Under the pieces are notes generated by a model, which saw only the letters and a program-made list of their open reading frames with translations, did not search any database and was not told the DNA's origin. DNA of 64,000 nt from Oreohelix idahoensis (lineage: Eukaryota; Mollusca; Gastropoda; Stylommatophora; Oreohelicidae): NCBI GenBank assembly GCA_024509875.1, contig JAMPIV010008062.1:247818-311817 (forward strand), read 5' to 3'. Both the position numbers and the translations under genes were made by a program. Shown piece after piece: positions 44,101 to 55,394 of the stretch (position 1 is the stretch's first letter; the number at the start of each line of letters is the position of its first letter).

Positions 44101-44191
44101 CATTATGGAGGGGCTGCCTCCTTACGGCCTCCATGCAGGCCGCCCTCCTCCTTTTTCAGCCGGGCTTGGGACCAGCCTAGGCGGAGATCAT
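41105..44191 (-). mobile_element. RTE-like LINE copy 2 (LINE-A)
   Basis: A second near-full-length LINE-A in CFAP54 intron 1, same orientation as the gene. Its 3' tail (TTACTTACTTAG) and 5' end (GGCGGAG) match copy 1. GTCCCTTCC flanks both sides (41096-41104 and 44192-44200), a 9-bp duplication. It has several small frame breaks and a deletion of about 60 bp near 43897 relative to copy 1. At about 41317-41321 it keeps the uninterrupted site into which the LTR element inserted in copy 1. Confidence 0.88.
41202..44134 (-). pseudogene. LINE-A endonuclease/RT ORF, fragmented
   Basis: Five frame segments in order: 44134-43883 (start and first endonuclease strand), 43872-42901 (rest of the endonuclease, with FNARVGND and SDHYLL), 42683-42294 (early reverse transcriptase), 42316-41969 (CFIDLEKAFD, GVRQGDILSP) and 41813-41202 (C-terminal region with YGCESW, RWFGHV.RM and GRPRVRW). 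The segment with the FADD motif (about 41890-41915) lies between frames. At least four indels break the protein, so it cannot be autonomous. Its C-terminal part is cleaner than in copy 1. Confidence 0.82.
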
Positions 44192-44580
44192 GTCCCTTCC
44201 TCAATGTTTAAATAAATACTTTGTGCAAGTATGATGCCAGAAAATGTTTGGAAAAATGTTAGAATGGGGACAGTGCCAGATTAAGGCCTTCCAGGGCCCT
44301 CAGCATTCCCATTATGATGCCCCCCTTCCTAAACAATGTGAAACAAACAAACAAATATTAAGACAGACAATATGTTTTTATTATTTGAATTGATATAGCA
44401 ATCAGATTAAATGTTTAGTCTAAAATAGCTTCATTATCAATTTTCTGATTGCAAAATCCATAGTTACGCCCAAGAATTTAACAAAGTTTAAGACATTTCA
44501 TATTTTTGTTATAGTAAAATTCCTGTATTTTACATTTCTTCACTCAATACTGTTGTTCTGCTATTACAGGCAAACCCATT

Positions 44581-44616
<36 letters not shown>

Positions 44617-45645
44617 CCAGACAATGAACAGCTAAAAATAAAAGTGGGAAAATACCATTGTTGCCATCATGACAAATCAAGATACTTGTATATGTAGATC
44701 AAAATTATCATATGTAGCCTAATTCGTTAAATGTTATCCTTAGCAATTAATGTGATTTTTTGTGTGTGCCCCTGATTGGTTGGTGCCCTAAGCATATGCT
44801 TAGTGTCCTTTATGTATAACCAGGAACTGGTGTGTGTGTGTGTATGGGGGGGGAACCATTTATAATTAAGGTAGTGCGATTAATTTTGAAATTTTTATAT
44901 CTATATTTTCTCTTTTCACTTATCAAAATCTAACTCAAAGAAACATAATTTCATACATCATTGAAAAATTTACTCTGTAGTACTAAAAATCCTGTGAAAA
45001 TGAAAATCTTTTTTCTTTCGTTCACACTCTTTGATACACATGCAATCCTTCTCTATAATAATCCTCATCCCTGATGCTGCTCCTCATATAATTTTTTTCT
45101 CCAACTCTTTCACAGAAATTTCAATGTGGACCACTTGTATTCTTCATAACCCTCTCTGTTGTGTAGCCCTACCTTAATTCATCTGCATAGTGTCTCAATA
45201 AAATTACATAGCCGTTATACTGTGAACATTTGTAAGTTATTTTTATGCAGTCCAGAACATCATTTTCTGTTAAAATAGTTCGTATAGAAAGAACTTGACA
45301 AGAACAATTTCTGATCCATGCATGAATTGTTATCATTAACAAATTCTTTACAAAATTTTCAACAGTATACCAAAGAAAAAGATGCCGATAACAAAAGAAA
45401 TGAACATCTTGTTTGTTAATTAGAAATCAGAGATTCTTGGTAACTCTGGTAATTATCTTAGTGCTGTAAAAATGTATGAACATCATTTAGGTATGTTTGA
45501 AAAAATGGTCATTCTTACAGGGACATTCAAAAACTGTATTTTCATAAATTGGAAATAATGAAGAAATGCCATTGATGCCCCTGCCTTAAGAAAGTGGTGA
45601 GCAAAAGAAGACAACCTGGACACACAAAAAGTGGATATTAAGTAC
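44192..45645. other. no gene seen; poly-C run
   Basis: CFAP54 intron 1. A run of more than 30 C at about 44581-44613 and a GT-rich tract near 44830. No coding signal. Confidence 0.45.
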
Positions 45646-45657
45646 AAATATTGAGTA

Positions 45658-45934
45658 AAGATAAAGGTAAAGGAGTCTGTTACACGCCCATTGAGGCATA
45701 TTGGGAATATGGTGTTAGGCCCATATTATCTTGACCATCGGCACACTAGGGGTGATGTGGTCGGCATCACGCCGGCCGCCTTAACCTTCCCAGAGTTGCT
45801 CTGGTACCCATTTGGGGCTGGGTCGACCCTGGAGCCGTTTGTGGCCTAAAAAATTCCCACCTCATCTGGGGATCAAACCATAGACCACTGCGCTAGGAAG
45901 CCAGTGCACTAACCACTATGCTACCGCGGCTCCT
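45658..45934 (-). mobile_element. SINE-B, full length, with 12-bp target duplication
   Basis: The minus strand starts GGAGCCGCGGTAGCATAGTG and ends in a TTTACC-type tail. AAATATTGAGTA flanks it exactly (45646-45657 and 45935-45946). Confidence 0.88.
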
Positions 45935-46048
45935 AAATATTGAGTAGCTATGCTCCAAATTTTGTGTGAGCTCAATGGTTTTATACTTTATAAGTTCATT
46001 TGGTTTGAACATGGAGATAGAATGAGCAATGTATCATTTTAAGTTGTT

Positions 46049-46573
46049 GGTTGAAATGAATAACAGTGGGCCCTGTGTCCGCTTTCGCTCACATGTCTAT
46101 TGATCCAGTATAATTGGACACACTGCCCACCGTTCTTCATTTCAACCACATGCAGTACGCCTTCCTAAGAATGCCGTCAGTGGTAACTGGCAAGTTCGTG
46201 TATTGTTTTTGTGTAATGTTCGGCATAATTGTTTGTCAGACGTTGTTATTTGCAAATTAAATATTTGTCTGTATTTGTATTGTAAGATTAAGCATGATCA
46301 TTAATCTTCACGCTAACGTGGTAATCAAACGTGATAACTGCATATGAAAAATATTTTGCATGCGGAAAACCTACCTCAGCTTGCTAACGGTCTGTCGATC
46401 CGGCAGCCAATTAAGTCAATACGACCTTAAATAGCACTTTAGAGATACAATAGTAAGAACTGCATCTCTGTAGTCTTATTTAAGGCCATATCGTTGTGGA
46501 CGACTTAAATGGTCGCTGGGTGGACGGTACTTGGGCGTAATCTGACACACGTCCCACCGTTTTCATTTCAACC
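46049..46573. mobile_element. MITE-like palindromic element(s)
   Basis: GGTTGAAATGAATAACAGTG at 46049 is repeated inverted at 46118-46147 and again at 46541-46573 (CCCACCGTTTTCATTTCAACC). A 99-bp foldback (46049-46147) and a 525-bp element sharing the left end are both possible. No target duplication or transposase is seen. Confidence 0.55.
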
Positions 46574-46703
46574 TTAGTTATTTACCAAGAGATCTTGACT
46601 TGTCATAATCTAGATCTAGTTTTTAACAGCAATGTTAATTTTGGTTTCAGTGCAGTAACAATAGCCAATAAAATATGAAAAAGTTATGTTCATCAAAACT
46701 TAC

Positions 46704-46897
46704 GGTCGTGCATGAGATTCTTCCTCAGGTTTTGTGTATCTTGAAGAGGACCGCTTCTTCATAAAAGCAAAAAACAACTTAAGTTCTTGATCCAGTGCCT
46801 GGAGCAAAGGGTTTGGACGATTGTCACGATCATAAAATTTGCTTGGCTGGCATCCAGTTATTGCAGCAACCGCTGCGTTCTTTAGAACAGACGACAT
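46704..46897 (-). CDS. CFAP54: CFAP54 exon 1 (start codon, 64 codons + 2 nt)
   Basis: This is the first coding exon of a ciliary central-pair protein of the CFAP54 family. The reading frame opens MSSVLKNAAVAAITG and contains NPLLQALDQELKLFFAF followed by a charged stretch. It ends at a CACGACC|GTAAGT donor in phase 2, and the one-base overhang of the next exon (39603-39708) completes a proline codon. CFAP54 proteins start with a similar short poorly conserved head before the conserved 'LF.LW.KY.P' block, which is where the next exon begins. I chose this ATG because it is the first in the open frame and no acceptor is evident upstream. The product is expected in the C1 central-pair projection of motile cilia; that role comes from family knowledge. 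The assignment rests on the chain of ten phase-compatible exons and on motif recall, not on an alignment. Confidence 0.8.
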
Positions 46898-47060
46898 TTA
46901 AAGTAAAACTTCATCAATGTTTTGGGTTAAAAATTAAGAATACTATGCAGACGCCATTTTTCGTGTTTTGCCTCTGTTGCCAAGCATTTAGGAAGGGGAG
47001 ATAAATATCTGACACCTGAAGACTAGCGTACAGTTCTGTCCCATATTTGGCAAGTAAACC
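46898..47060 (-). promoter_or_regulatory. candidate CFAP54 5' leader and promoter
   Basis: Upstream of the start codon, reading the minus strand, is AAAATGGCGTC (around 46950-46960). It matches the YY1-type initiator often seen near metazoan start sites. The ATG inside it would open a five-triplet upstream ORF (ATG GCG TCT GCA TAG, 46957-46943). On the plus strand, GTTGCCAAGCATTT (46976-46989) has one good half of an RFX X-box and a poor second half. No TATA box is seen. Regulation by RFX is expected for ciliary genes but is not demonstrated here. Confidence 0.4.
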
Positions 47061-47094
47061 AGTGAAAGGTAAATGTGGCCCCATACAGATACTG

Positions 47095-47205
47095 CCGTAA
47101 TGAAGTGAAGTGTTAGAGACTTCACTATTCTAGGTCCAGATTTGAGAGGTGGGGTGACCAGTTTCCTCCTTCGCAGCCTTTTCCTTCCCTAACTCTAGAG
47201 AACAG
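47095..47205 (-). mobile_element. SINE fragment related to 32915-33175
   Basis: Reversed, it contains AAATCTGGACCTAGAATAGTG and AAGTCTCTAACACTTC, matching the 3' half of the older SINE. Confidence 0.5.
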
Positions 47206-47454
47206 TCAGGTAGGCCTAGAGAACTGCACAATATAGTAAAACAGTACCGGTAGGCCTATATAACACGAAAAAAAATTAATATATTAGAATCAGTGACTGG
47301 GACTCGGGGGGGGGGGGAGAGGGGGGGGTCTTGTCATGCTTGTTGACGATGGCAGATGATTAGGTGTTATCCCGGACACCCGGGCTTGCCCACCCTTCTG
47401 CCTCTTGGTAACAACATGGCAGTTGTGAGACATTTTGTTTATTTATTTTGTTTG

Positions 47455-47485
<31 letters not shown>

Positions 47486-47690
47486 AGGAAACGACGACGA
47501 CACACATACATACAATCACTCAATTTTACATTTTTTATTAACTATATTTCAGCTGAGTGGAGTGGGCAGATGATGCCATATTTTGCTATCGGAAATAAAC
47601 ATTATTATCTTGAATTGGCTACACTTCACATGTTAATCCATCAAGGGGTGAAAGGGATATTTTTAAAAAATAGGCTAGCCATTTACAGCT
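47206..47690. other. no gene seen; two poly-G runs
   Basis: Upstream of CFAP54. G runs at about 47309-47328 and 47457-47486 could form G-quadruplexes and are prone to sequencing error. No coding frame is supported. Confidence 0.45.
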
Positions 47691-47775
47691 GGGTAGACCG
47701 GAGCGTGTCGACACCGTGAATCGAACCCGGTGTAGCAGGCCAGATTAACCCCCTGACCAGACGATACCCCGATAT
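47690..47775 (-). mobile_element. tRNA-like SINE head
   Basis: Reversed, it reads TCTGGTCAGGGGGTTAATC and CCGGGTTCGATTCACGG, in A-box and B-box positions. There is no acceptor stem or CCA-adjacent pairing as in a real tRNA gene. Confidence 0.45.
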
Positions 47776-47810
47776 AATCTGGCCTAGGCCACTTTATACC
47801 CCGCGTATAT

Positions 47811-48770
47811 TATGGTTTACAGTAGAAACAGGGGTGAAACAAGGCTGTATTATGTCACCACTACTTTTTGGAATAGCTATTGATTGGGTTATGAGAAACT
47901 ATACCCACAAAGAACAATTAGGTATAAAATGGACAAATGGAAAATTCCTGGGGGACCTGGATTTCGCAGATGATGTAGCATTCTTAAGTTCAACACCAAG
48001 ACAATCCCAAGAAGCAATAAATAATTTGTGTCATCTCTCGGTTAAAATAGGTCTCCAAATAAATGCCTCAAAAACTAAAGCTATGAACTTTTCTAACGAG
48101 ACCTTTGATATCATCTTGAACGGGGAAAAACTACAGAAAGTTGAAAGTTTCAATTATTTAGGCAGTAAAATGACTCAGGGTGGTGACACAACAAGAGAAA
48201 TCCATACTAGAATTGCTTTGGCAGCTAGCGCCTTCAATAGATTATCTAACATTTGGAAATTACGATCATTGAATATACATACCAAGCTTCGTCTGTTTAA
48301 TTCAAATGTTATCTCAGTGTTAACATACGGCTGTGAGAGTTGGAAAATAACAAAATCATTGGAGAACAAGCTGAGTACATTCGAGAACAAATGTCTTAGA
48401 AAACTCATGAACATCAGTTGGAAAGAATTCAAGACTAATCGACAAATAAGAGAAGACTCTAGGCAGAAATATGTCTCCGACTATATAAGGAAAAGACGAT
48501 GGTCATATATCGGTCATGTCCTACGAATGCAAAACAACAGAATACCACTACAGGCGCTCACTTGGGTTCCTGAGGGTAAGCGGAAAAAAAGGAAGACCAA
48601 AAGAAACACTCAGAAGAACAATAATAAGAGAAGGAAGAACGTTGGGCCTCAATAATGTGCAAGAGCTAAGAGGAGTGGCGTCACAACGAACAACCTGGAG
48701 AGCACTGGTTTCTGCCTTATGCGCCGTGTTTGGTGCTTAAAGAATTTATTATTATTATTATTATATTATG
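47811..48770 (+). pseudogene. LINE-E reverse transcriptase fragment with (ATT)n tail
   Basis: A 5'-truncated copy. It reads VKQGCIMSPLLFGIAIDWVM, LDFADDVAFLSS (catalytic ADD), NYLGSKMTQGGD, VLTYGCESWKITKSLENKL and RRWSYIGHVLRM. One extra A in the run at about 48584-48592, compared with the copy at 63075-63355, shifts the frame. The correct reading continues to 48740 (GRPKETLRRTIIREGRTLGL and onward to CAVFGA). It ends in ATTATT repeats. It is an independent family from A to D by sequence. Confidence 0.78.
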
Positions 48771-48884
48771 GCCTAAGCCATAATTTACCCCCTGGGCCAA
48801 AATATACCCCCTGATAACAAAATCATTTAAGTCAACGTTTGTTGATGTTTTAGTAAAAACTACAACTTGTAATACAGCGTTTAT

Positions 48885-49146
48885 GGGAGCCGCGCTGGTG
48901 TAATGGCTTCGGCGTTGTACTGGCGACCAAGGTGTTCATGGTTCAAACCCGGGCGTCGGCGTTTGAAGAAATGTTTACGGCCGGAAATTTGACTGAATAG
49001 CCTGAACGGCTCCTGTGATAAACCCTCTGTGGATGGGAAGGAGCGAAGCTCCTGACCGGGTTGGAAGGAAAGTCCTCAGGTTCCCCAGCCTCGCAATGAC
49101 ATGTCATTGGGCGGAAGGGTTGAAAGCCCAAGTGCTGCTGGTTAAG

Positions 49147-49186
<40 letters not shown>
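48885..49186 (+). mobile_element. SINE-A, full length, poly-A tail and target duplication
   Basis: GGGAGCCGCGCTGGTGTAAT with A box TGGTGTAATGG and B box GGTTCAAACCC forms the tRNA-like head. The body includes GGATGGGAAGGAGCGAAGC and the tail is about 40 A. AGCGTTTAT flanks both sides (48876-48884 and 49186-49194). The long pure tail and clean duplication suggest a young insertion. Confidence 0.88.
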
Positions 49187-49187
<1 letters not shown>

Positions 49188-49194
49188 CGTTTAT

Positions 49195-50098
49195 CTGTTA
49201 AGTCTCAACATGAAGATCTTTGGCAGTCAACGTTTTCGATATATGTTTACACATTTTACGGAAACCTATATAATATCTCCTCACTTTGAGTGTGTCACTG
49301 GGGTTCCGGAAATTGAAGAGTGGGGGGAGGGGGTGGGGGGCTTTGGTTTAAGGCTTTTAATGAAAAAAATAAAACTTGTAAAATTCAAAACCAAAGAGTT
49401 TTTACACGTGCGGTTCTTATCAGCAATAAAACACAAAGGAAAACCGTTTTTGTAGATGAGTGTTTTGTTTTTTTGTCAGAAATGAAGGCAGTCAGAATTG
49501 CTATTATTTTTTTTTTTAATGTAGGTGGGTGGAAAGTATTTTGGACATGAATAAATATAGATAACTGAGCGCAGGTCCAACAAAAATAGTTGAAGACCAA
49601 TGATGTTTTGTGAATTTGGACAGTCCATGCAGTGGTTAACTTCTTTTTTTTTTTTAACCTTAGTGTCATTTTAAATACTACGACCGAATATGCTTTGTAC
49701 TTACGGAGTCTAGCAGAACATTTATATATTGTTATGAATGTCATGTGATTTCATTAAAATTTATTTACGGAATAAGCCTTTATTTTCTGAAAGCAAACGA
49801 TAATTATTATTGGAACATTTGACTTGTGAATGAGCAAAGAAGCAATATTTTCACAAATACAAGACATAACACGCCCGTGTGCTACCTGGGCCCAACAGGA
49901 CAGCAAAGAATAGTAACACAGCAACCTACCAAGCATGCCGTTAGAGGCGACTAAGGAGGGTTACCTCATCCTGTGGTAATTTCTTAAAACCACTAAAAAC
50001 TTCAACAAAGAATGAGTCATTTGAGCCATTGAAAGGAAAGAAAGTACCTCAAGAAAGAAAGAAACATATGGTCTAAATCTTTTAAAAAAAAATAAAAA
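49195..50098. other. no gene seen
   Basis: Several T and G runs. The short frames have no recognisable domain. Confidence 0.45.
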
Positions 50099-50125
50099 AA
50101 TATATATATCGCGTATATTATATAT

Positions 50126-50165
<40 letters not shown>

Positions 50166-50227
50166 ATTATATATATATATATATATATATATACGAAATA
50201 TATATATAATATTTATATATATATATA

Positions 50228-50270
<43 letters not shown>

Positions 50271-50335
50271 ATATATATATCCTTATATATATATATATTT
50301 ATATATATATTATATAATATATATATATATAAATT
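50099..50335. repeat. (TA)n microsatellite
   Basis: About 235 bp of TA with occasional interruptions such as TTATATATT and TACGAAA. Confidence 0.9.
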
Positions 50336-50559
50336 CTAATATTTTGGCATGGTATCACCCCTTTTGTTTTTAAAGAATGTTAATTCTGTCCGGTGATCAG
50401 TAAACATCTGGAAATATGTATAGAGATAACGAAAGTTCTAAATCTAGACCCGCCCTCATACATCTTGAATATTTTTCATATCCTGGACAGAAAAGAGGAG
50501 AATTAAAAGACTATATTTATAAACTGTTGCTTAGGCCTGGGTATGGATAACTTGCTAGA

Positions 50560-50734
50560 AGGAGAGAGTCAGAACGAAGAACCAATGATACCAGAGTTGT
50601 CTTCAAGCCAGTTCTAACAAGTCTCAAGTCTACTCTCAAGTCTCTTAATAATGCAAGTCTCAAGTCGAGTCTCAAGTCCCTAGCAGTAGCTTTCATGTCG
50701 AGGTCAAAGTCGAGTCTCATATTTGATCTAACAC
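50560..50734. mobile_element. AGTCN-rich segment ending in AACACTG, copy 1
   Basis: Repeats of GTCTCAAGTC and GAGTCTCAAGTC end at TCTAACACTG. Reversed, the end reads CAGTGTTAGA, which resembles a hAT-type terminus. No opposite end or duplication was found. Confidence 0.35.
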
Positions 50735-50924
50735 TGCTTATAATCACAATCGGTTTCATTCAAACAATTACGTCAATCACTACTTTAAAAAAAAACAATG
50801 CAAAATAATGAGTTCTATTTTTAGTATTTCATTTACCGGCTGCTTTTATTTTATCCTTAAAAAAAAAAAATTGTCGGTTTCTCCATAGGGATGCATTTTG
50901 AATGAGGATGGCAAAGTTGGTTCG

Positions 50925-51061
50925 CCAAAGTTGCCAAGTCCCGAGTTGATACAACTCAAGTAAAAAAAAAAATGTTGTTTCATCGAGTCGAGTCGAGTCT
51001 CGAGTCAAGTCGTTTTAGTCCCACTCGAGTTCAAGTCCATCGATTCGAGTCGACAACACTG
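50925..51061. mobile_element. AGTCN-rich segment ending in AACACTG, copy 2
   Basis: CGAGTCGAGTCGAGTCTCGA and CACTCGAGTTCAAGTCC end at CGAGTCGACAACACTG. Reversed, the end reads CAGTGTTGTCGACTCG. It has the same orientation as copy 1, so the two are not a terminal pair. Confidence 0.35.
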
Positions 51062-51419
51062 AACAGATTCAAAGAAGATAAATCTGAGCAGCTGATAACA
51101 AAACTGAAATAAGCATAAACTGAATAAACATCGACGAAATCGACCTTTGACATAGTTTGTAAGATAACTGATATTGAAAGAGCAGGGAAAGAATCGGAGA
51201 AGGCCAAGAAATACACCGAGATTTAAAAAAAAAAAAACCCCAATGACGAAATGAAGTCTGCAAGATGTACCTGAAGCGATATGGCGGATAGAGTGGCCGA
51301 GAGACGAAATGGATGAAAGCGTGTGATCATTCGTCTATGAATATAAGGAAACCAAGAGTACTAACTGATTGCATTAGAGAAATAAAAAGATATTAATTTT
51401 TTTTTTTAACTGTTTGGAG
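51062..51419. other. no gene seen
   Basis: AT-rich sequence without recognisable features. Confidence 0.4.
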
Positions 51420-51860
51420 ATGTCAGGAACGTTGAGCTGACTACTGCCTTTATTAGAGTCATTAATATGGAAGTCTGAAGGCGAACGAGAAAGTTGAGCT
51501 GACTACTGCCTTTATTCCCCCCCCAGAGTCACTTAATATGGAGTTCCCCCCCCCTCCCCCCCCCCCCTCCCCCCGAAGGCGAGAACGAGAACGTTGTGCC
51601 TGCCCCCATACTGACTTTATTAGAGTCATTTATATGGAAGTCTGAAGGCGCCAACCAACGAGAAACGCACCCCCCCACAGCCCTGACTACTGCCTTTATT
51701 AGAGTCATTAATATGGAAGTCTGAAGGCCGAACGAGGAAACGTTGAGCTGACTACTGCCTTTACTTAGAGTCACTAATATGGAAGTCTGAAGGCGGAACG
51801 GACTTCTTCTTCTTCTTACGTTGAGCATTAATGACTACTGTTCCTGACTTTAAACATATC
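51420..51860. repeat. about 60-70-bp tandem repeat with C-run interruptions
   Basis: TTGAGCTGACTACTGCCTTT ... ATTAATATGGAAGTCTGAAGG is repeated about six times. Two units are split by long C runs (51517-51525 and 51545-51573), which may be read errors inside the array. Confidence 0.65.
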
Positions 51861-52377
51861 GTGTGAGTCAAGTCTGAAGGCTACTACTCTCGTTCGCCTC
51901 TTCTAATCTTTTCTTCTTACAAACTTTCGTTAAAAGTATGTTGTCATAGTGCTAGAGGTCCGTATGTTTTCATTGCTCTGTTGGGCATGACTATAGCAAC
52001 ATGTTCGGTTCTTGCCCATGGGCTTGCGCAAGTGTTACGAGCATTGCCCCCCCCCCTCTGTACCCAATCTGTGCTTGATGCTATAGATGGTAACTCAACC
52101 TGTTGTGTACAGTGCTTTAGGCTGGAAAATGATGGACCTGGTCTCGCCTAGGACGGCTTGGTGATAGGCATCACTTTTTTATATGTCCTAGCTACTCTTT
52201 TCCTCTTGATGGACTGCAACGAGACACGAAAAGGAGAAAGATTGTAAATTACAGTCTCACAAATACAAAGAAATTAATTACACTTGACGCTTTCTCTTGC
52301 CCCGCGTTGTCTCGGTCGAGCGTGTCTCTTGAAGAGACACAGAAAGAACAGGCACTGGTGCACCCTTCAGAGCCATC
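51861..52377. other. no gene seen
   Basis: Intergenic sequence with short C runs. Nothing is recognised. Confidence 0.4.
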
Positions 52378-52562
52378 GTTCGTACAAGGTTAACTAATAT
52401 AAGGTTGTGCATTACGACTGGCAACCTCATCATGTACAAGTCATTGCCGTTGAAATCACCACTGCAAGTTTATGTGATTGTTTTCTGCAGGCTTAATGCA
52501 AGGGGACCAGCTACAGTTGTCACTCTATGCTTCACAATGAGCACACATGATGATGATGATGT
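52378..52562 (+). mobile_element. GAT-tail repeat copy
   Basis: CGTACAAGGTTAACTAATAT at the start, GGGGACCAGCTACAGTTGTC near the end and a pure GATGATGATGATG tail. Confidence 0.65.
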
Positions 52563-53516
52563 TGTTTATGAACGAGAAAATAACTTTTCTTTTTAATTGA
52601 CATATTCAACATGTAGATAAGCCCTACGGGTGGGGGAGTGTCAGCCCAGCCATCTGGTCCAGGCCTCACGTCACAGGGGGGGTGGACTTATAATATAAGC
52701 CAAGCATGCATGATCCCCGATAACTTGTTACCCCCTCTTCCCGAACAATGAGTAATCCTAACTATTTGAAATGACCTGGGCCTCATCTGAGCTCTCGGTG
52801 GACCTGCCTGTACATACATACACACATATATATGACAGATGATTAGCAGATGCCCGACTTCCATTGTTGGTGTGCCATACGAGTCTAAACAGCACACCTA
52901 TCCTTAAAACAAAGCATTAAGCCCCATGTCTGCCCAGGTGTGTGCTCTGAAGCACGTGCCGCAGTCTGTTGGTGTGGTTTACCAATTCCCTAACAACGAG
53001 CAAGCTTTCCAGCGCGCGTTGGCAGGTGAGATATTTTTTTCCGGCATCTTCTCTTCTCCCCTTCGCTATAACTTTACCTGCTTGCCATTTTTTTTCTAAA
53101 TTCTTTTTCGACTCTTCTTTTTTTTTCGGCTTCATATACTAACTGGCATTTTTTTAAAACGTGAGGAGAAATTTCTTTGTGCTGGCTTTCGGATCAGTAA
53201 ATACGGAAAGGTGAGTAACACTATGAAGAATTTTCATTTCCGTATGAGCTAGGGATATCTAGCATTCAGGGTGAGTAGCTCTAGAACGTCTTGCAGTAGT
53301 TTTACGTTAAAAACTAGTAACATTAATTGTACGTTTCATGTCTATTCTTTCTTTTCTTTCATCAGAATTCAGAATTCAGTGTTAACTATAACTGAGAAAA
53401 TTTAGCATTACGCAGTGTTATGCATTTCATTGATTTTTGGCACAACCAGTTAAAAATCGCACAAAGTTCGTTCGTCCGTCCGTCGCTCTTTTGCCTGCGT
53501 GCCTATCTCTCTGTCT
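52563..53516. other. no gene seen
   Basis: Intergenic sequence. The lysine-rich minus-strand frame at 52917-53135 lacks a recognisable domain and I do not call it a gene. Confidence 0.4.
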
Positions 53517-53960
<444 letters not shown>

Positions 53961-55059
53961 TCTATTCATCATCTATCCATTCCTCTGTCTGTTTTTCTGC
54001 ACTTCTGTCCACCTAAACGGTTTTATCTTGAGGCCTCTGACGATAAAATCATTAAAATGTTTTGTATTTAGATTTTTCTCTATTCTTTATGTTTAATATT
54101 TCTTCTTCTGGCTTTTGTTTCTCTAACTAAATTCGTTATGCCTTTGTTTTAGCGCGTGATAATTCTATTTCCACTAGATTTGCTTTATTGTCATTTATTA
54201 GCACATTTATCTTCATTGTGCTGTTCGTCGTAAATACTGTTACACATTAAGTTTAAAAAAAATCTTTGTTGTTGATAATTTGGCAGTAACTTGTCCCAGG
54301 GGACGCAAGCGCTCCTGTCATTCTGCCACTTGACGCTCGTTTCATTATTAAGAGGGGGAATCATTATCTGAAAAAAATGAAAAGGGCGGGTGTCGGATGG
54401 TGAAAGGTGATGTGCCGATTCAAACATCTAGGTCATCCACGAGGACAAATAACTTGCTTTTAACATAGTGATACTGTACATTTTAATCTCTGGGCGCAGT
54501 AAATTAGCTATTTTCTTCAAAAAGAGATTGGAGTTATCTCTACAAAAGTTTAAGGGAGAGCTCTTGTACACCGATGAAAAAAAAAGACGCTAACTTTTAG
54601 CATTTCTGTAGTAAATCGTTGAAAAATGTAGAATGTATAGAGTCTATGATTTATTTTTTCGTCATATAAAATTATAAACATTATATGTCTTAATTATAAC
54701 CCCTCAGATATTGAACTTGATATTTCTCTTGTAAATAATGAAAAAAAAAATTGTTGTTTGTTCGCTTGTTGTTAATTAATAATGACATTGGGATTCGGAG
54801 ATCTTACTCTAGTAGAACTGGCCAATGAATTTCGGTGCAGAAGGCCACGGTATGAGTGGGCCCATGGGGTGCAATCATAACATATAAATAAATAAATAAT
54901 GAACAAGTTAGTTGCTTATCCTTTACAGGACGTGGCAATCAACCCCAGCTTTTATTGGCTGTTTGTGATTTTTCTAGGCAATTTTTTTTTTCATTCAGTA
55001 GTTTGCCATTGCTTTCTGAACGGTACGGCGCTTATACCATTGTTAAAAATCCACACAAA
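53961..55059. other. no gene seen
   Basis: AT-rich intergenic sequence. AAATAAATAAATAATGAACAA (54890s) recurs at 55150 and 55305 with surrounding sequence, a local duplication of about 155 bp. Confidence 0.4.
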
Positions 55060-55146
55060 GCGATCTGCTACCAAACCGCCTGCATCAGGTTTCGAACCTG
55101 GTATATCTGGATTATGAAACTGCGTTCATATCCATTAGGCCACAGA
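55060..55146 (-). mobile_element. tRNA-like SINE head
   Basis: Reversed, it reads GTGGCCTAATGGATATGAAC and CCAGGTTCGAAACCTG, giving clear A-box and B-box matches to a tRNA-Arg-like head. There is no matching acceptor stem, so I call it a SINE piece rather than a tRNA gene. Confidence 0.5.
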
Positions 55147-55394
55147 ATAAATAAATAAATAAATAATGAACAAACCAGTTATTAAATAAAAATATAAACA
55201 TATAGTATGATGGAATTAAACAATTCTACTTTAGAATAACTGGCAAATGAATTTCGGTGCAGACGGCCACAGCATGAGTGGGGTGCAATCATAACATATA
55301 AATAAATAAATAATGAACAAACCAGTTATTAAATAAAAATATAAACATTTAGTATGATGGAATTAAACAATTATGGATAGGTAGGCCTACGAGT

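Noticed and set aside
48885..48960. tRNA gene
   Set aside because: It has A and B boxes but no acceptor-stem pairing, and it is followed by a SINE body and poly-A tail with target duplication.
52917..53135. Lysine-rich minus-strand ORF as a host exon
   Set aside because: Composition comes from T/C-rich DNA; no splice sites, domain or neighbouring exons support it.
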